Notes: generated by a model from the sequence alone, not told the origin. Shown: positions 17,577-27,481, numbered from the stretch's first letter. The stretch: DNA of 64,000 nucleotides from WHSW01 sp963740055 (GCA_963740055.1 CAVUCL010000001.1:956584-1020583), one strand, 5' to 3'. Translations and numbers: made by a program.

Positions 17577-18841
17577 ATGCCGTTGCCGCCCCTCGCCGCC
17601 GAGCGCGGGTTCTCGTTCGCCGACCCGCACGTGATCGGCCTGCTGCTCTGCGGGCTGGCCGTGTTCGCGGCGATCGGCGCGCTCTCGCACGAGGGCGAGC
17701 GCGCGTTCTCGGCGAGCATCATCTACCTCGGTCTCGGCGCCGGAGCGGCGGTCGTGATCCAGGTCTTCGGGATCGCCTGGGTCGATCCGATCGCCGACGC
17801 GGAGCTGATCGAGCGCCTGAGCGAGCTCGCGGTGATCATCGCCCTGTTCGGCACCGGGCTCAAGCTCGAGCGCCCGCTCGCGTGGGCTCGTGGTCGGGCG
17901 TCGCGCGGCTGCTCGGGATCGCGATGCCGCTGACGATCGCCGGGGTGGTCGTCTTCGGCACCGCGCTGATCGGGCTCTCGTTCGGAGCGGCGCTGGTTCT
18001 CGGCGCGATCCTGGCGCCGACCGACCCGGTGCTCGCCGGCGACATCGGCGTCGGCCCGCCCGGCGACGAGGAGGAGGGCGAGCCGAACTTCTCGGTCACC
18101 GGCGAGGCCGGGCTCAACGACGGCCTCGCGCTGCCGTTCCTGTTCGCGGGCCTGTTCGCGATCGAGGAGGGCGGGGGCGGGTGGCTGGGCGAGTGGTTCC
18201 TGGCCGACGTCGTCTACGCGGTCGCGGTCGCGGTCGCGATCGGGGCCGGGATCGGCTACGGCGTCGGCGGGATCGCGGTCCGGTTGCGCGACCGGCGCCT
18301 GCTCGCGACCCGCTTCGACGCCTGGCTCGCGATCCCGAGCGTGCTCGCGATCTACGGGGTCGCCGAGATCGCGGGCGCCTACGGGTTCGTCGCCGCCTTC
18401 GTCGGCGGGGTCGCGTTCCGGCGCTACGAGCACACCCACGAGCGCAACCTCGCCGTCCACGATGGCGCCGAGGTGGTCGAGAAGCTCGGTGAGCTGATCG
18501 TGATCCTGCTGCTCGGGACGATGCTCTCGCTCGCCGGCCTCGGCGCGCCGGGGGTCGCCGGGTGGCTGCTGGTGCCGGCGCTGCTGCTCGCGATCCGGCC
18601 GCTCTCGGTGCTGGTCGCGCTCGCGGGCTCGAAGCTGCCCGCGGGCGAGAAGGCGTTCATCGCCTGGTTCGGGGTCCGCGGGATCGGCTCGCTCTACTAC
18701 GCGGCGGTCGCGGTCGGCTCGGGCGTGCTCGCCGCCGGCGAGGCGGAGCTCGTGGCCTGGACCGCGATCGCCTGCGTCTGCGTCTCGATCGTCGTCCACG
18801 GAGTCACGGCGAGCCCGCTGAGCCGCCGCTGGCTGCCCTGA
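17577..18841 (+). CDS. Na+/H+ antiporter (CPA1 family); one frameshift
   Basis: About 421 residues of hydrophobic helices. The first ~100 residues (to KLERPLAW) and the rest (GSWSGVARLLGIAMPLTIAG onwards) lie in different frames; a missing G near 17884 (GCGTGGGCTCGTGG) joins them. The transport core has GAILAPTDPVLAGDI and NDGLALPFLFAGLF, the acidic ND/D residues characteristic of CPA1 exchangers. ATG 17577 is leaderless. It swaps Na+ (or K+) for H+ in the plasma membrane. Confidence 0.85.
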
Positions 18842-18850
18842 GCGCTCGGC

Positions 18851-19318
18851 TCAGTCGACGCGCTCGGTGCCGAGCGCGGTCGCGATCTCGTCCAGCGCCG
18901 CGCTCTCGGCTTCGCTGACCCGTTCGCCGCCGATCCCGAGCACGCCGCCGGACTTGGTCGCCTCCGCGGCGCGCTCGGCGACCGCGAGCGCGAAGCGCTT
19001 GAACGCCTCCACCTCCTCGGCGCTCGCGCGGCCCTCGAGCAGCGCGACCGCGTCGCGCAGCCGCTGAAGGCCCTCGCTGCGCAGCGTCGCCGCGTCCTCG
19101 AACTGGCGCGGCTCGACGCTCGGCGGCTTCGCCACGACCTCGGACAGCAGCTCGGGTTCGCCGTCGGCCCGGCGGGCCTCGGTGTAGGCCTTCGCCATCC
19201 CGAGCGACTCGCGGATCGTGCCGCCGCGCTGGGCGGTGACCACGATCATTCCCGCGATCGCCGGGCCCTCGACGATCGTCTGCCACTCCTGCGCGTTGAA
19301 CTCCGCCTTCGTCGTCAT
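18851..19318 (-). CDS. Hypothetical protein
   Basis: 155 residues from ATG 19318, which follows AAGGAGAGACG and overlaps the stop of the nuclease gene (ATGA). No signal peptide or membrane segment; mostly helical, with a Gly-rich GGVLGIGGERVS near the C-terminus. The helical form loosely recalls TerB-like tellurite proteins, but no diagnostic residues were found, so no function is given. It is translationally coupled behind the nuclease. Confidence 0.65.
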   Translation of the reverse strand: MTTKAEFNAQEWQTIVEGPAIAGMIVVTAQRGGTIRESLGMAKAYTEARRADGEPELLSEVVAKPPSVEPRQFEDAATLRSEGLQRLRDAVALLEGRASAEEVEAFKRFALAVAERAAEATKSGGVLGIGGERVSEAESAALDEIATALGTERVD

Positions 19319-20105
19319 CTCGTCTCTCCTTGGTCGTCGTCGGGCTCGAAGATCGCCTCGATCGCCGAGTGGTCGCTGAGTCCCGCTTCCCGCCAGCCGT
19401 GTTGATAGTCGCACCAGACGGGGTTCAGCGCGCTCGCCGCGAGCACGTGGTCGAGGCGGTGGGCGGACTTGCGCACCGCGCGCGTGTTGAACACCCAGCT
19501 CGCGTCCTGGCGCTCGTAGCCGTGCAGGGAGCGAAACACGTCGGCGATCCCCAGGGCGCGAGGCCGGTGAGCAGCGAGCGCTCGGCCGCGTCCCAGCGCA
19601 CCGCCAGCTCCGGGTCCGCCGGCGCGAAGGTGATCACCTCGCCGGCGCTGGTCTCGGCGCGCGGGGTGTTGAGGTCGCCGCAGAGGATCCGTGCCCGCTG
19701 CGAGTCGCGGGCGAGCGCCAGGTGCAGCGCCTCGCAGGTCTCGACCTTGACCAGCCCGGCGCTCTGCGCCGGCGGCACGTGGGCGTTGTGGAGCTCGAGC
19801 GCCCCGGTCGGCGCCTCGACCACGGTCGAGAGCACCCGCTCGGGCTGCGGCGCGCCGATCGGGCCGAGCTGGCGCAGCGGCCACCGCGACGCGGTGAGGT
19901 TGAAGTAGCGGCGCGAGCCGATGAACGCGCTCGAGTCCTCGATCGACCCCAGCCCGATCCGCTCGAGCGCCGTACGCCAGCGCGGAAGCGAGGTCGAGCG
20001 CACCTCCTGGAGGCAGATCAGGTCCGCCCGCTGGCGCTCGAGCGCCGCCGCCTGGGCGTCGAGGACCCCGCTTCGCCCGGCGACGTTCCAGCTGATCAGC
20101 TTCAT
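19315..20105 (-). CDS. Endonuclease/exonuclease/phosphatase family protein; one frameshift
   Basis: About 263 residues from ATG 20105 (MKLISWNVAGRSGVLDAQ). EEP-fold residues are visible: SWN, LQEV, the H-N pair in ELHNAHVPP, GDLNTPR, and the C-terminal SDHSAIEA. A one-base deletion near 19556 breaks the frame after SLLTGLAP; restoring it gives LGIADVFRSLHGYERQDASW. A close, intact relative occurs at 44779-45585 in this window. Likely a Mg2+-dependent phosphodiesterase on DNA or another phosphoester; substrate unknown. Confidence 0.8.
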
Positions 20106-20144
20106 CCGCCGACCAGGATGACCCAACGAGCGGCCGCGACTTGC

Positions 20145-20150
20145 TTAGAT
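20145..20150 (+). promoter_or_regulatory. -10 element for a leaderless mRNA
   Basis: TTAGAT, then six bases and GTG 20157 of the lipoprotein gene. Confidence 0.45.
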
Positions 20151-20156
20151 CACGGC

Positions 20157-20585
20157 GTGCGCCGCCTCGCCCTGATCACCGCCGCAGCGCTGCTCGCCGC
20201 GCTCGCCCTGGGCGCCTGCGGCGAGCGCGAGGAGCCCGAGATCACGACCGCGAACGCCGCGGGCCAGTTCGAGATCACCGGCGAGTGGGAGGGCCGGCTG
20301 ACCCAGCAGGGGCTGAAGCCGTTCACCGTGCGGGCGACGATCGACTCGCTCGAGCGCTCGAAGCAGAACACGGTCCGCTACAGCGGCATCGACTGCTCGG
20401 GGAGCTGGGACTTCCTCGGCGCCGACGCGACCGCGTACCGCTTTCGCGAGACGATCGACAGCGGCGCCGGCGGTCAGTGCAAGGGCACCGGCACGGTCGA
20501 GCTCGTCCCGCTCGACGACGACACGCTCGAGTACTCGTTCTCGGGCGCCGGCGTCAGTAGCGAGGGCGTCCTGCGCCGGAGATAA
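20157..20585 (+). CDS. Small secreted lipoprotein
   Basis: 142 residues starting at GTG 20157, with signal peptide RRLALITAAALLAALALGAC and lipobox LGAC. The mature domain (ITGEWEGRLTQQGLKPFTV ... SGIDCSGSWDFLG) looks like a small beta-sandwich/barrel with two cysteines that may form a disulfide. No family recognised. Longer upstream frames read through the opposite-strand nuclease gene and are not credible. Confidence 0.7.
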   Translation: MRRLALITAAALLAALALGACGEREEPEITTANAAGQFEITGEWEGRLTQQGLKPFTVRATIDSLERSKQNTVRYSGIDCSGSWDFLGADATAYRFRETIDSGAGGQCKGTGTVELVPLDDDTLEYSFSGAGVSSEGVLRRR

Positions 20586-20614
20586 ACACAAACGTTACAA
20601 AGTTCGCGATTTGC

Positions 20615-20620
20615 TATCCT
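20615..20620 (+). promoter_or_regulatory. -10 element of the zinc-ribbon gene
   Basis: TATCCT preceded by TGC; with GCGATTTGC just upstream this matches the layout of the helicase promoter (GCGATTTGC ... GCTACCGTGA). Confidence 0.45.
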
Positions 20621-20626
20621 GACTGA

Positions 20627-20730
20627 GTCGGGTTGCCTGGCTGGCGCCCGAAGAGTTTCCTACCACCGCGCGCCCTCGTGAGCGCATGCGGGGTCGCAGG
20701 ACCTCTCCCGAACAGCGCTTACCCAAGGAG
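20627..20730 (+). promoter_or_regulatory. structured 5' leader shared with the helicase gene
   Basis: GTCGGGTTGCC pairs with GGCGCCCG, followed by the block GCGCCCGAAGAGTT (20644-20657), a variable GC-rich hairpin region (20668-20684), GGGGTCGCAGGA (20690-20701) and AAGGAG (20725-20730). Order and sequence match the leader at 14730-14821. Confidence 0.6.
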
Positions 20731-20742
20731 CACCGCACCTCG

Positions 20743-21099
20743 ATGTCTGCCACCGCCACTCGAAACAACGCCCGCGGCTGGTCCTGTGATCGCTGCGAGG
20801 TCAAGATCCACTGGATGCCCGGCTTCGAGAGCAAGGGGCCGCCGGCGGGGTGGACGAGGCGCGGCGACAAGGCGCACTGCCTGCAGTGCCGGCGCGCGAT
20901 CGCGGCCGAGGCCGCGAACGACACCGCCCCCGCGGGCGCGACCCGCGAGGAGCGGGCGAAGCTGCGCGCGGAGGCGCTGATCGAGTTCGAGATCCGTCGC
21001 GATCCCGACCGGCCCAACGGCGAGATCGCGAAGGTCGTGCGCTGCTCGGTCCCGGCGGTGCTCAAGGCGCGCCGGCGCCTCGAGGCCGAGGCCAAGTAA
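20743..21099 (+). CDS. Small zinc-ribbon/HTH nucleic-acid-binding-like protein
   Basis: 118 residues from ATG 20743. The N-terminus has two CxxC pairs (WSCDRCE and HCLQCRR, ~40 residues apart) that should bind zinc; the C-terminus (PNGEIAKVVRCSVPAVLKARR) reads like a helix-turn-helix. A longer start at 20686 would lie inside the leader and is less likely. The shared leader with the RNA helicase suggests the two genes respond to the same signal, possibly cold. Function is otherwise unknown. Confidence 0.7.
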   Translation: MSATATRNNARGWSCDRCEVKIHWMPGFESKGPPAGWTRRGDKAHCLQCRRAIAAEAANDTAPAGATREERAKLRAEALIEFEIRRDPDRPNGEIAKVVRCSVPAVLKARRRLEAEAK

Positions 21100-21120
21100 G
21101 CGCCCGCCGGGTCGCCCCGG

Positions 21121-23270
21121 CTACCTGACGAAGAGGATCTCCGAGTACTTCGGCAGCGGCCAGAGGTCGTCGGCGACCACGCGCTCGAGCTTGTCGGCCG
21201 CCTCGCGCACCGCCGCCATCGCGACCAGCTGCCGGTCGCGGGCGTGCTTGGCGAGCTCGAGGCCCTCGACCCCGTCCGGGTAGACGTTCGCGTCGTCGAG
21301 CGTCTTGATCGCGGCGAGCAGCTCCTCGAGCAGCCCCTTGGTCTCGGCGCCGAGCTCGCCGACCTCGGCCGCGTCGATCAGCGCCAGCTGGCGCAGCGCC
21401 GCCGGGACGATCATCGTGGTCGCGATCGTCTCCGCGGTCTCGGCCTCGATGTTGGCGCGGACGATGTACTGCTCGAGCCAGACCTCGTAGCGCGACTCGA
21501 GCTCGCGCTCGGAGAGCACGTCGTACTCGCCGAACGCCTTCACCGTCGCCGGCGCGAGCACCTCCGGTAGCGCGTCCGGGGTCGTGCGCAGGTTCTTGAG
21601 CCCGCGCCGCTCCGCCTCGGAGTGCCACTCCTCGTCGTAGTTGTCGCCGCTGAACAGGATCTGCTTGTTCGCCGAGTAGGAGTCCTTGACCACCGCGGTG
21701 ACCGCGTCGGTGACCGCGTCGCCCTTGTTGACCCGCTCCTGGACCAGGTCGGCGAGCTCGTCGATCGCCTCGGCGACGATCGTGTTCAGGACCGTGTTCG
21801 GGAACGCCAGCGACATGCTCGACCCGAGCGCGCGGAACTCGAACTTGTTGCCGGTGAACGCGAACGGCGAGGTCCGGTTGCGATCGCCGCCGTGCATCGG
21901 CAGCCGCGGCAGCACCGGGGTCCCGAGCGCCAGCGTCGAGTCCGGGGTCATGCCGTCGCCCTCGCCGGACTCGATCGACTCGAACGCCTTCTCGAGCTCG
22001 GCGCCGAGGAAGATCGAGATGATCGCCGGCGGCGCCTCGTTGGCGCCAGGCGGTGGTCCTGGGCGATGTTGGCGACCGAGGCCCGAAGCAGCCCCTGGTG
22101 CTTGTTGACCGCCTGGATCACCGCGGTGCAGAAGAAGAGGAAGTTGGTGTTCTGCGCCGGGGTGTCGCCGGGGTCGATCAGGTTGACGCCGGTGTCGGTG
22201 CTCATCGACCAGTTGTTGTGCTTGCCGGAGCCGTTGACGCCCTCGAACGGCTTCTCGTGCAGCAGGCAGACGAGCCCGTACTTGCGGGCGACGTTCTGCA
22301 TCACCTGCATCGTCAGCTGCTGGTGGTCGGAGCCGACGTTCGAGTTCTCGAAGATCGGCGCGATCTCGTACTGGCCCGGGGCGACCTCGTTGTGGCGCGT
22401 CTTCACCGGGACGCCGAGCTTGCGCAGCTCGGTCTCGGTGTCGAGCATGCAGGCGAGGATCCGCTCGGGGATCGAGCCGAAGTAGTGGTCGTCGAGCTCG
22501 TGGCCCTTCGGCGGCTTGGTCCCGAACAGGGTCCGCCCGGTGGTCACCAGGTCGGGACGCTCGAAGAAGTACTGCTCGTCGATGAGGAAGTACTCCTGCT
22601 CGGGGCCGACGGTGGTGAAGACGCGCTTCGCCTCGCGGTCGCCGAGGATCCCGAGCGCCCGGATCGCCGACCTGGAGAGGGCGTCCATCGAGCGCAGGAG
22701 CGGGATCTTCGCGTCCAGCGCCTCACCGGTCCAGGACGTGAACGCGGTCGGGATGCAGAGCAGGGCGCCGTTCGGGTTCTCGAGCAGGAACGCCGGGCTG
22801 GTCGGATCCCAGGCGGTGTAGCCGCGCGCCTCGAAGGTCGCGCGCACGCCGCCGGTCGGAAACGACGACGCGTCGGGCTCGCCCTGGATCAGCTCGGTGC
22901 CCGAGAAGTCGGCGATCGCGCCGCCCTCGCCGTCGGGCTCGAAGAACGAGTCGTGCTTCTCGGCGGTGAGCCCGGTGAGCGGCTGGAAGACGTGGGTGTA
23001 GTGGGTCGCGCCGCGCTCCAGCGCCCACTCCTTCATCGCCTCGGCGACCTCGCCGGCGAGCGCCGGGTCGAGCGCCTCGCCGTGCTCGAGCGTCGACTTG
23101 AGCTGCTTGAACGTGTCCTTGGAGAGCCGCTCCTGCTGCACCGCCGCGGAGAACACGTTCTGGCCGAACGGGTTGTTCTTCTCCTCGGTCAGGTCGACGG
23201 TCTCGAGGGCGCCGCCGTTGGCGCTCCAGCGGGCCGCGGTCACGTTCTTCTGACGAAGCCTCGTCGTCAT
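21121..23270 (-). CDS. glnN: Glutamine synthetase type III; one frameshift
   Basis: About 716 residues, the long GSIII type, not the ~470-residue GSI. The N-terminal half (from ATG 23270) carries HVFQPLTGLTAEKHDSFFEP, the catalytic GPEQEYFLID, and KTRHNEVAPGQYEIAPIFE; the C-terminal half has the LPMHGGDRNRTSPFAFTGNK ATP/glutamate segment and NTIVAEAIDELAD. They are in different frames; one missing G near 22049 (CTGGCGCCAAC) separates DHRL from GANEAPPAIISIFLG. It makes glutamine from glutamate and ammonia. An essential-type enzyme broken by one base is more likely a sequence error than a pseudogene. Confidence 0.9.
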
Positions 23271-23437
23271 CCTCTGGTCTTCCTCCTTGGCGCCGGCCCC
23301 GGGGGCGGCGCTCGGTCAGCGTATGAATCTCGGTCGCGAAGCCTACGCCTCGACGGCCTCTCGGCCCCTGTACGCGCGTCGAAAGATCGCGCAAACTGGT
23401 TCGCCCGCGTGGAAGGGGAGGGGCATGCGGGTAGCTG

Positions 23438-24622
23438 GTGGGGGAGTTGGCGCAAGGACGACAGCCACAGTGGGCGGAATGGAGGAACTCCGCCGAGCCG
23501 TTCTCGGTCGGGATCGAGGAGGAGGTGATGCTGCTCGACACCGGCGACTGGTCGCTCGACCAGGGCTTCGACGACGTCCGCCCCTCGCTCAGCCCCGAGC
23601 TCGCCGAGCGGCTCACCCCCGAGACCCACGGAGCCGCGGTCGAGCTCGCGACCACTCCGCACACCACGGTCGCGGACGCGATCGCCGACCTGGTCGAGCT
23701 GCGCGAGCGGCTCACGCGCGAGCTCGCCGAGCACGGCCTCGCCGCCGCCGGCTCGGGGACCCATCCCTCGGTCACCTGGCGCGAGACCGAGGTCTCGGAG
23801 GGTCGGCGACACCGCTACGTCCACGAGACGATGCGCGAGCTCGCCCGCCGCGAGCCGACCTACGCGCTCCACGTCCACATCGCGATCCCCGACCCGGCCG
23901 AGGCGATCGTCGCCGCGAACCGGATGCGCGTCCACCTGCCGCTGTTGCTCGCGCTCTCGGCCAACTCGCCCTTCTGGCAGGGCCGCGACACGGACATGGC
24001 CTCGTCGCGGACCTCGATCTTCCAGGCGTTCCCGCGGGTCGGGATCCCGCGGCGCTTCGACGACTACGACCACTGGGCGCGGACGCTCGAAACGCTGATC
24101 GACTGCGGCGCCTTTCCCGAGCCGACCTTCGTCTGGTGGGACCTGCGCCCGCAGCCCCGCTTCGGCACGCTCGAGATCCGGGTCATGGACACGCAGACCG
24201 ACAGCGAGCGGACCGCCGCCCTGGTCGCCTTCGCGCAGGCGCTCGTGCGGCTCGAGCTGCTCGAGCTCAACGTGCCCGACGAGCTCGTCGACGCCGACGA
24301 GGTCCTGGCCGAGAACCGCTTCCTCGCCGCCCGCGACGGGATCCGCGCCGAGCTCCTCGACGTGATCAAGCGCTCGCTGGTCCCGGTGCGCGAGCAGGTC
24401 GGCGAGCTGCTCGAGCTCTGCCGCCCGCACGCGCGCGAGCTCGGCTGCGCCGCCGAGCTCGAGGCGATCGGGCCGCTGCTCGAGTCGCCGGCCGACGAGC
24501 GCCAGCGCGAGCTCGCCGGGTCCGAGTGCGACTTCGAGCGCCTGCTGAGCACGCTCTGCGCGAGCTTCGCGCCCGGGGCGGGCGCCAGCGTCAGCTCAGC
24601 AGCGAGCGAATCGCTTCGCTGA
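23438..24622 (+). CDS. Carboxylate-amine ligase, YbdK/GCS2 family
   Basis: 394 residues. FSVGIEEEVMLLD, the THGAAVELATTPHTTVADAI block and FVWWDLRPQPRFGTLEIRVMD are hallmarks of GCS2-type ATP-grasp-like ligases that join a carboxylate (often glutamate) to an amine such as cysteine. Start GTG 23438 gives a short extra N-terminus before the conserved EEE; a later start is possible. Its 3' end overlaps the convergent NAD(P)-binding gene by 32 bp. Whether it makes gamma-glutamylcysteine is not determined. Confidence 0.85.
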   Translation: MGELAQGRQPQWAEWRNSAEPFSVGIEEEVMLLDTGDWSLDQGFDDVRPSLSPELAERLTPETHGAAVELATTPHTTVADAIADLVELRERLTRELAEHGLAAAGSGTHPSVTWRETEVSEGRRHRYVHETMRELARREPTYALHVHIAIPDPAEAIVAANRMRVHLPLLLALSANSPFWQGRDTDMASSRTSIFQAFPRVGIPRRFDDYDHWARTLETLIDCGAFPEPTFVWWDLRPQPRFGTLEIRVMDTQTDSERTAALVAFAQALVRLELLELNVPDELVDADEVLAENRFLAARDGIRAELLDVIKRSLVPVREQVGELLELCRPHARELGCAAELEAIGPLLESPADERQRELAGSECDFERLLSTLCASFAPGAGASVSSAASESLR

Positions 24623-25236
24623 TTGGGACGTCGCCGGCGATCAGGTCGAAGGTGAGCCCCGCGGTGCGCGGCTCGTCGAGGACCGCGAGCGAGCGCGGCG
24701 GCGACGTCGTCGCGGGGGATCTGGCCGGATTCGGCGAGCGGCGAGCCGACCGCGATCGAGCCGCTCCCGGGCCCGTCGGTAAGCCCGCCGGGGCGGAGGA
24801 TCGTGTAGGCGAGCGCGGAGGCGCGCAGCGCCTCGTCGGCCTCGCGCTTGGCGGCGTAGTAGGGCTCCATCTCGGCCGGGTAGTCGTCGCGATCGGCGCC
24901 GATCGCGCTCACCATCAAGTAGCGCGAGACCCCGGTCGCCTCGCAGGCCTCGATCAGCTTCAGCGCCCCGCCGAGGTCGACGGTCCGCTTGCGCTCCGGG
25001 CCGCTGCCGGGCCCGGCGCCGGCGGCGAAGACGACCGCGTCGGCTCCCGTGACCGCGGCCTCGAGCCCGTCGTCGGCCTCGAGGTCGCCGATCACGGCCT
25101 CGGCGCCGGCGCGCTCGACGTCGCCGCCGTGGTCGGGGTTGCGGATCAGTCCGCGGGCGCGGTCACCGCGCTCGGCGAGCAGCCGCAGCAGCCGCAGCGC
25201 GATCTTGCCGTGCCCACCGGCGACGAGGACGTCCAT
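24591..25236 (-). CDS. Atypical SDR / NAD(P)H-binding protein; one frameshift
   Basis: About 214 residues from ATG 25236. It opens with MDVLVAGGHGKIALRLLRLL (GxxGxxG) and has VVFAAGAG, RYLMVSAIGA and YYAAKREADEALRAS, as in the YwnB/NAD(P)H-binding group. A shift near 24700 interrupts IPRDDVAAAL; removing one base gives VLDEPRTAGLTFDLIAGD and ends at TGA 24591. Family members act as reductases or redox sensors; the role here is unknown. Confidence 0.78.
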
Positions 25237-25247
25237 CTCGCGACCCA

Positions 25248-25744
25248 CTACCCGCCCGGGCAGGCGAAGTCACCGAGCGGCGCTGGCAGGGTCGGGTTCG
25301 TGCCCGGCAGCGAGTCGATGATCCCGTTCACGGCGCCGGCCGCGCTCAGCAGCGCGTTCGACTGCTCGGTCAGGTCGGGGACCTGGGCGCAGAGCGCGTC
25401 GACCTGCGAGCTGAGCGCGTCGATCGCCGCCTGCTGCTTCTGGATGGTCGTCAGCAGATCCTCGCCGCCGGGGCCCGTGGCCCCCGTACCGGCCGGCCCG
25501 GGTCGGCCCCGCTTGCCCTTCTTGTTCCACTTCACCGACTTCTCCCCCGCTTGCATTTGCCGCGCGAGTAGCGCATCAGTCCCTTGTCCTTGCCCTTCTT
25601 CGCGACGCAGGCGCGGATCTTGCCCTTCTTCGCCGCCGTCGCCGAGCCCTCGGCCGCCCCGGCGCCGGTCACCGCGAGCACGAGGGCGAGCGTGATCGCC
25701 GTCGCTCGCCGGCGAACCCCGGTCCCTGGGTAGGTGTGACGCAT
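25248..25744 (-). CDS. Secreted protein with Lys-rich and collagen-like segments; one frameshift
   Basis: About 165 residues from ATG 25744, preceded by AAGGGGG. A signal peptide (RRRATAITLALVLAVTGAGA) leads into AAKKGKIRACVAKKGKDKG, a short collagen-like stretch (KRGRPGPAGTGATGPGG), a helical part and a C-terminal DFACPGG. A missing base near 25545 breaks KCKRGEKSVKW. This architecture is common among surface proteins of Thermoleophilia-like actinobacteria in my recollection. Probably extracellular; function unknown. Confidence 0.65.
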
Positions 25745-25835
25745 CGATGCCCCCTTTTCGTGGTCGTCGCGGCATCCGTGACCGCGGCGCCAACATAACG
25801 TCGATCCGCGGCGCTGGCAACCGCCGCGTCGGGGC

Positions 25836-26198
25836 TCAGGGAAGCTTCTGCTCGCGCTCGGCGGCCTGCTCGTCGTGACGTGCGGCCGCCTTGCCGGCGG
25901 TGCGAACGCGGTCCTCGATCGCCGCCGCCTGCTCCGAGTGCTCGGCGGCGCGGGCGCTGTGCTCGTCGGCCTTGGCCGCGTGCTCGGCCGCCTCGCGGCG
26001 ATGGCGCTCGGCCTCGCCGCCGAGGTCGCGGGCCCGAGCGATGTTGGCGTCGGCCTGCTCGCGGTGCGCCGAGGCCTCGGTCCCGAGGCGCTCGCGCTCG
26101 ATCTCGCGCTCGGCCGCGCGCCGGCGCATGAGCACCGCAATCGCGGCGACCGCGATCAGCGCCGCGAGCACGATCAGGATGATCGCCAGGGTCGACAT
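25836..26198 (-). CDS. Membrane-anchored coiled-coil protein
   Basis: 120 residues: an N-terminal membrane helix (LAIILIVLAALIAVAAIAVL) followed by ~95 residues rich in Ala, Glu, Arg and His with heptad-like spacing (HRREAAEHAAKADEHSARAA). The pattern suggests a long coiled coil in the cytoplasm. No conserved domain recognised. Confidence 0.65.
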   Translation of the reverse strand: MSTLAIILIVLAALIAVAAIAVLMRRRAAEREIERERLGTEASAHREQADANIARARDLGGEAERHRREAAEHAAKADEHSARAAEHSEQAAAIEDRVRTAGKAAARHDEQAAEREQKLP

Positions 26199-26249
26199 CG
26201 CCGCTCCGATACCCGGATCGCGGCGCGGTCAATCCAACCGCGGGCAGGC

Positions 26250-26924
26250 CTACTGGCCCAGCTTCGAGTCCGCGACCTCGCGTCCGCGCCGGTCGAGCAG
26301 CCGCACCTCGGTCAGCTCCGAGTAGTCGAACGGGGTCACCGCCCCGGCGCTGCCGCGGCCGTCGCGAACCCGCAGCCCGCGCAGCGCGCGGCGCTCTCCG
26401 CCGGCGGTCACGAGCTCGAGCCGGTAGGCGCCGTCGGCGACGCCGTCGTAGACCACCGCCAGCACCCACGAGGCGCGGCCCTGATAGCCGTAGACGTAGC
26501 CGGCGTCGCCGCCGCCCGGGACTGCGAGCCGGGCGGCGTCGAAGTACTCGCCGTCGGCGACCGCGAGCGTCTCGCGGTAGGAGTCGGCGAGCTCGCGGTC
26601 GTCGGAGAGCGCCAGCCAGACGGCGCCGGCGCCGAGCGCGAGCGCGCACGCGGCCGTCACCGCCGCCACCGGCGCCCAGCGCCGGCGCGAACGCGGCGCC
26701 GGCGCGAGCCCCTCGACCACCCGGCCCTCGAACCCGGGCGGCGGCTCGGCGGCGGGCGCGAGCAGGGTGAGCTCGTCGGCGGTCGCCGTGAGCCGCGCGA
26801 GCAGCGTCCGGCACTCGGGGCAATGGGCGAGGTGCTCGAGCGCGCGGGCGCGCTGCTCGCCGTCGGCGATCCCGAGCGCGAGCTCGGCGGCGAGCTCGCG
26901 CACCTGCTCGCAGCCGGCGCTCAT
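26250..26924 (-). CDS. Anti-sigma factor (RskA-like) with zinc-binding motif
   Basis: 224 residues. The N-terminal anti-sigma domain has HLAHCPECR (HxxxCxxC, ZAS type), then one membrane helix (WAPVAAVTAACALALGAGAVW) and an extracellular RskA-type domain (SWVLAVVYDGVADGAYRLEL). It starts at ATG 26924, overlapping the sigma factor stop as ATGA. It should hold the adjacent sigma factor at the membrane until a signal releases it. Confidence 0.87.
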   Translation of the reverse strand: MSAGCEQVRELAAELALGIADGEQRARALEHLAHCPECRTLLARLTATADELTLLAPAAEPPPGFEGRVVEGLAPAPRSRRRWAPVAAVTAACALALGAGAVWLALSDDRELADSYRETLAVADGEYFDAARLAVPGGGDAGYVYGYQGRASWVLAVVYDGVADGAYRLELVTAGGERRALRGLRVRDGRGSAGAVTPFDYSELTEVRLLDRRGREVADSKLGQ

Positions 26925-27481
26925 CGCAGCTCCCCGGGCTCGGACGCGTCGACGCGGGCGACCTTCTGCAGCGCGCTGCGGATCCGGGTCTTCGCGGTCC
27001 CGAGCGGGATCCCCTCGATCGTGCCGATCTCGCTCGCGGTGTAGCCGTAGAGCGTCGCGAGCAGCAGCGCGCGGCGCTGCTCGGACGGCAGCTCGGCGAG
27101 CGTCTCGCGCAGCTCGGTGGCCTCGTTGCCGGGCGCGTCGGCGCGCCGCGGCGGCGACCACAGCGCCCGCTCGGCCTCGCCCAGCGTCGCCGGGTCGACC
27201 GGGTCGGAGCGCTTCGCGCGCAGGTGGTCGATCGCGAGGTTGCGGGTGATCGAGAGCAGCCAGGTCGCGACCCGGCCGCGGCGGGCGTCGTAGGCGCCGG
27301 CGTGGCGCCAGGCGCGGGTGAACGCCTCCTGGGCGATCTCCTCGGCGATCGCGCGGTCGCCGACCATCGTCAGCGCGAGCCCGAAGACCCGCGGCTGGAA
27401 GCGGCGGACGAAGCTCGCCGCCGCGTCGCGATCCCCTGCCGCGAGGCCGGCGACCAGCGCCTCATCTGTAAGTGACCACAT
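26921..27481 (-). CDS. ECF RNA polymerase sigma factor (SigK-like)
   Basis: 186 residues. Region 2 includes AEEIAQEAFTRAWRHAGAYD and TWLLSITRNLAIDHLRAKRS; region 4 has LPSEQRRALLLATLYGYTASEIGTIEGIPLGTAKTRI. Pairing with an RskA-like anti-sigma factor is the SigK arrangement. The cupredoxin lipoprotein gene diverges from it and could be in its regulon. ATG 27481 gives a normal length. Confidence 0.9.
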   Translation of the reverse strand: MWSLTDEALVAGLAAGDRDAAASFVRRFQPRVFGLALTMVGDRAIAEEIAQEAFTRAWRHAGAYDARRGRVATWLLSITRNLAIDHLRAKRSDPVDPATLGEAERALWSPPRRADAPGNEATELRETLAELPSEQRRALLLATLYGYTASEIGTIEGIPLGTAKTRIRSALQKVARVDASEPGELR

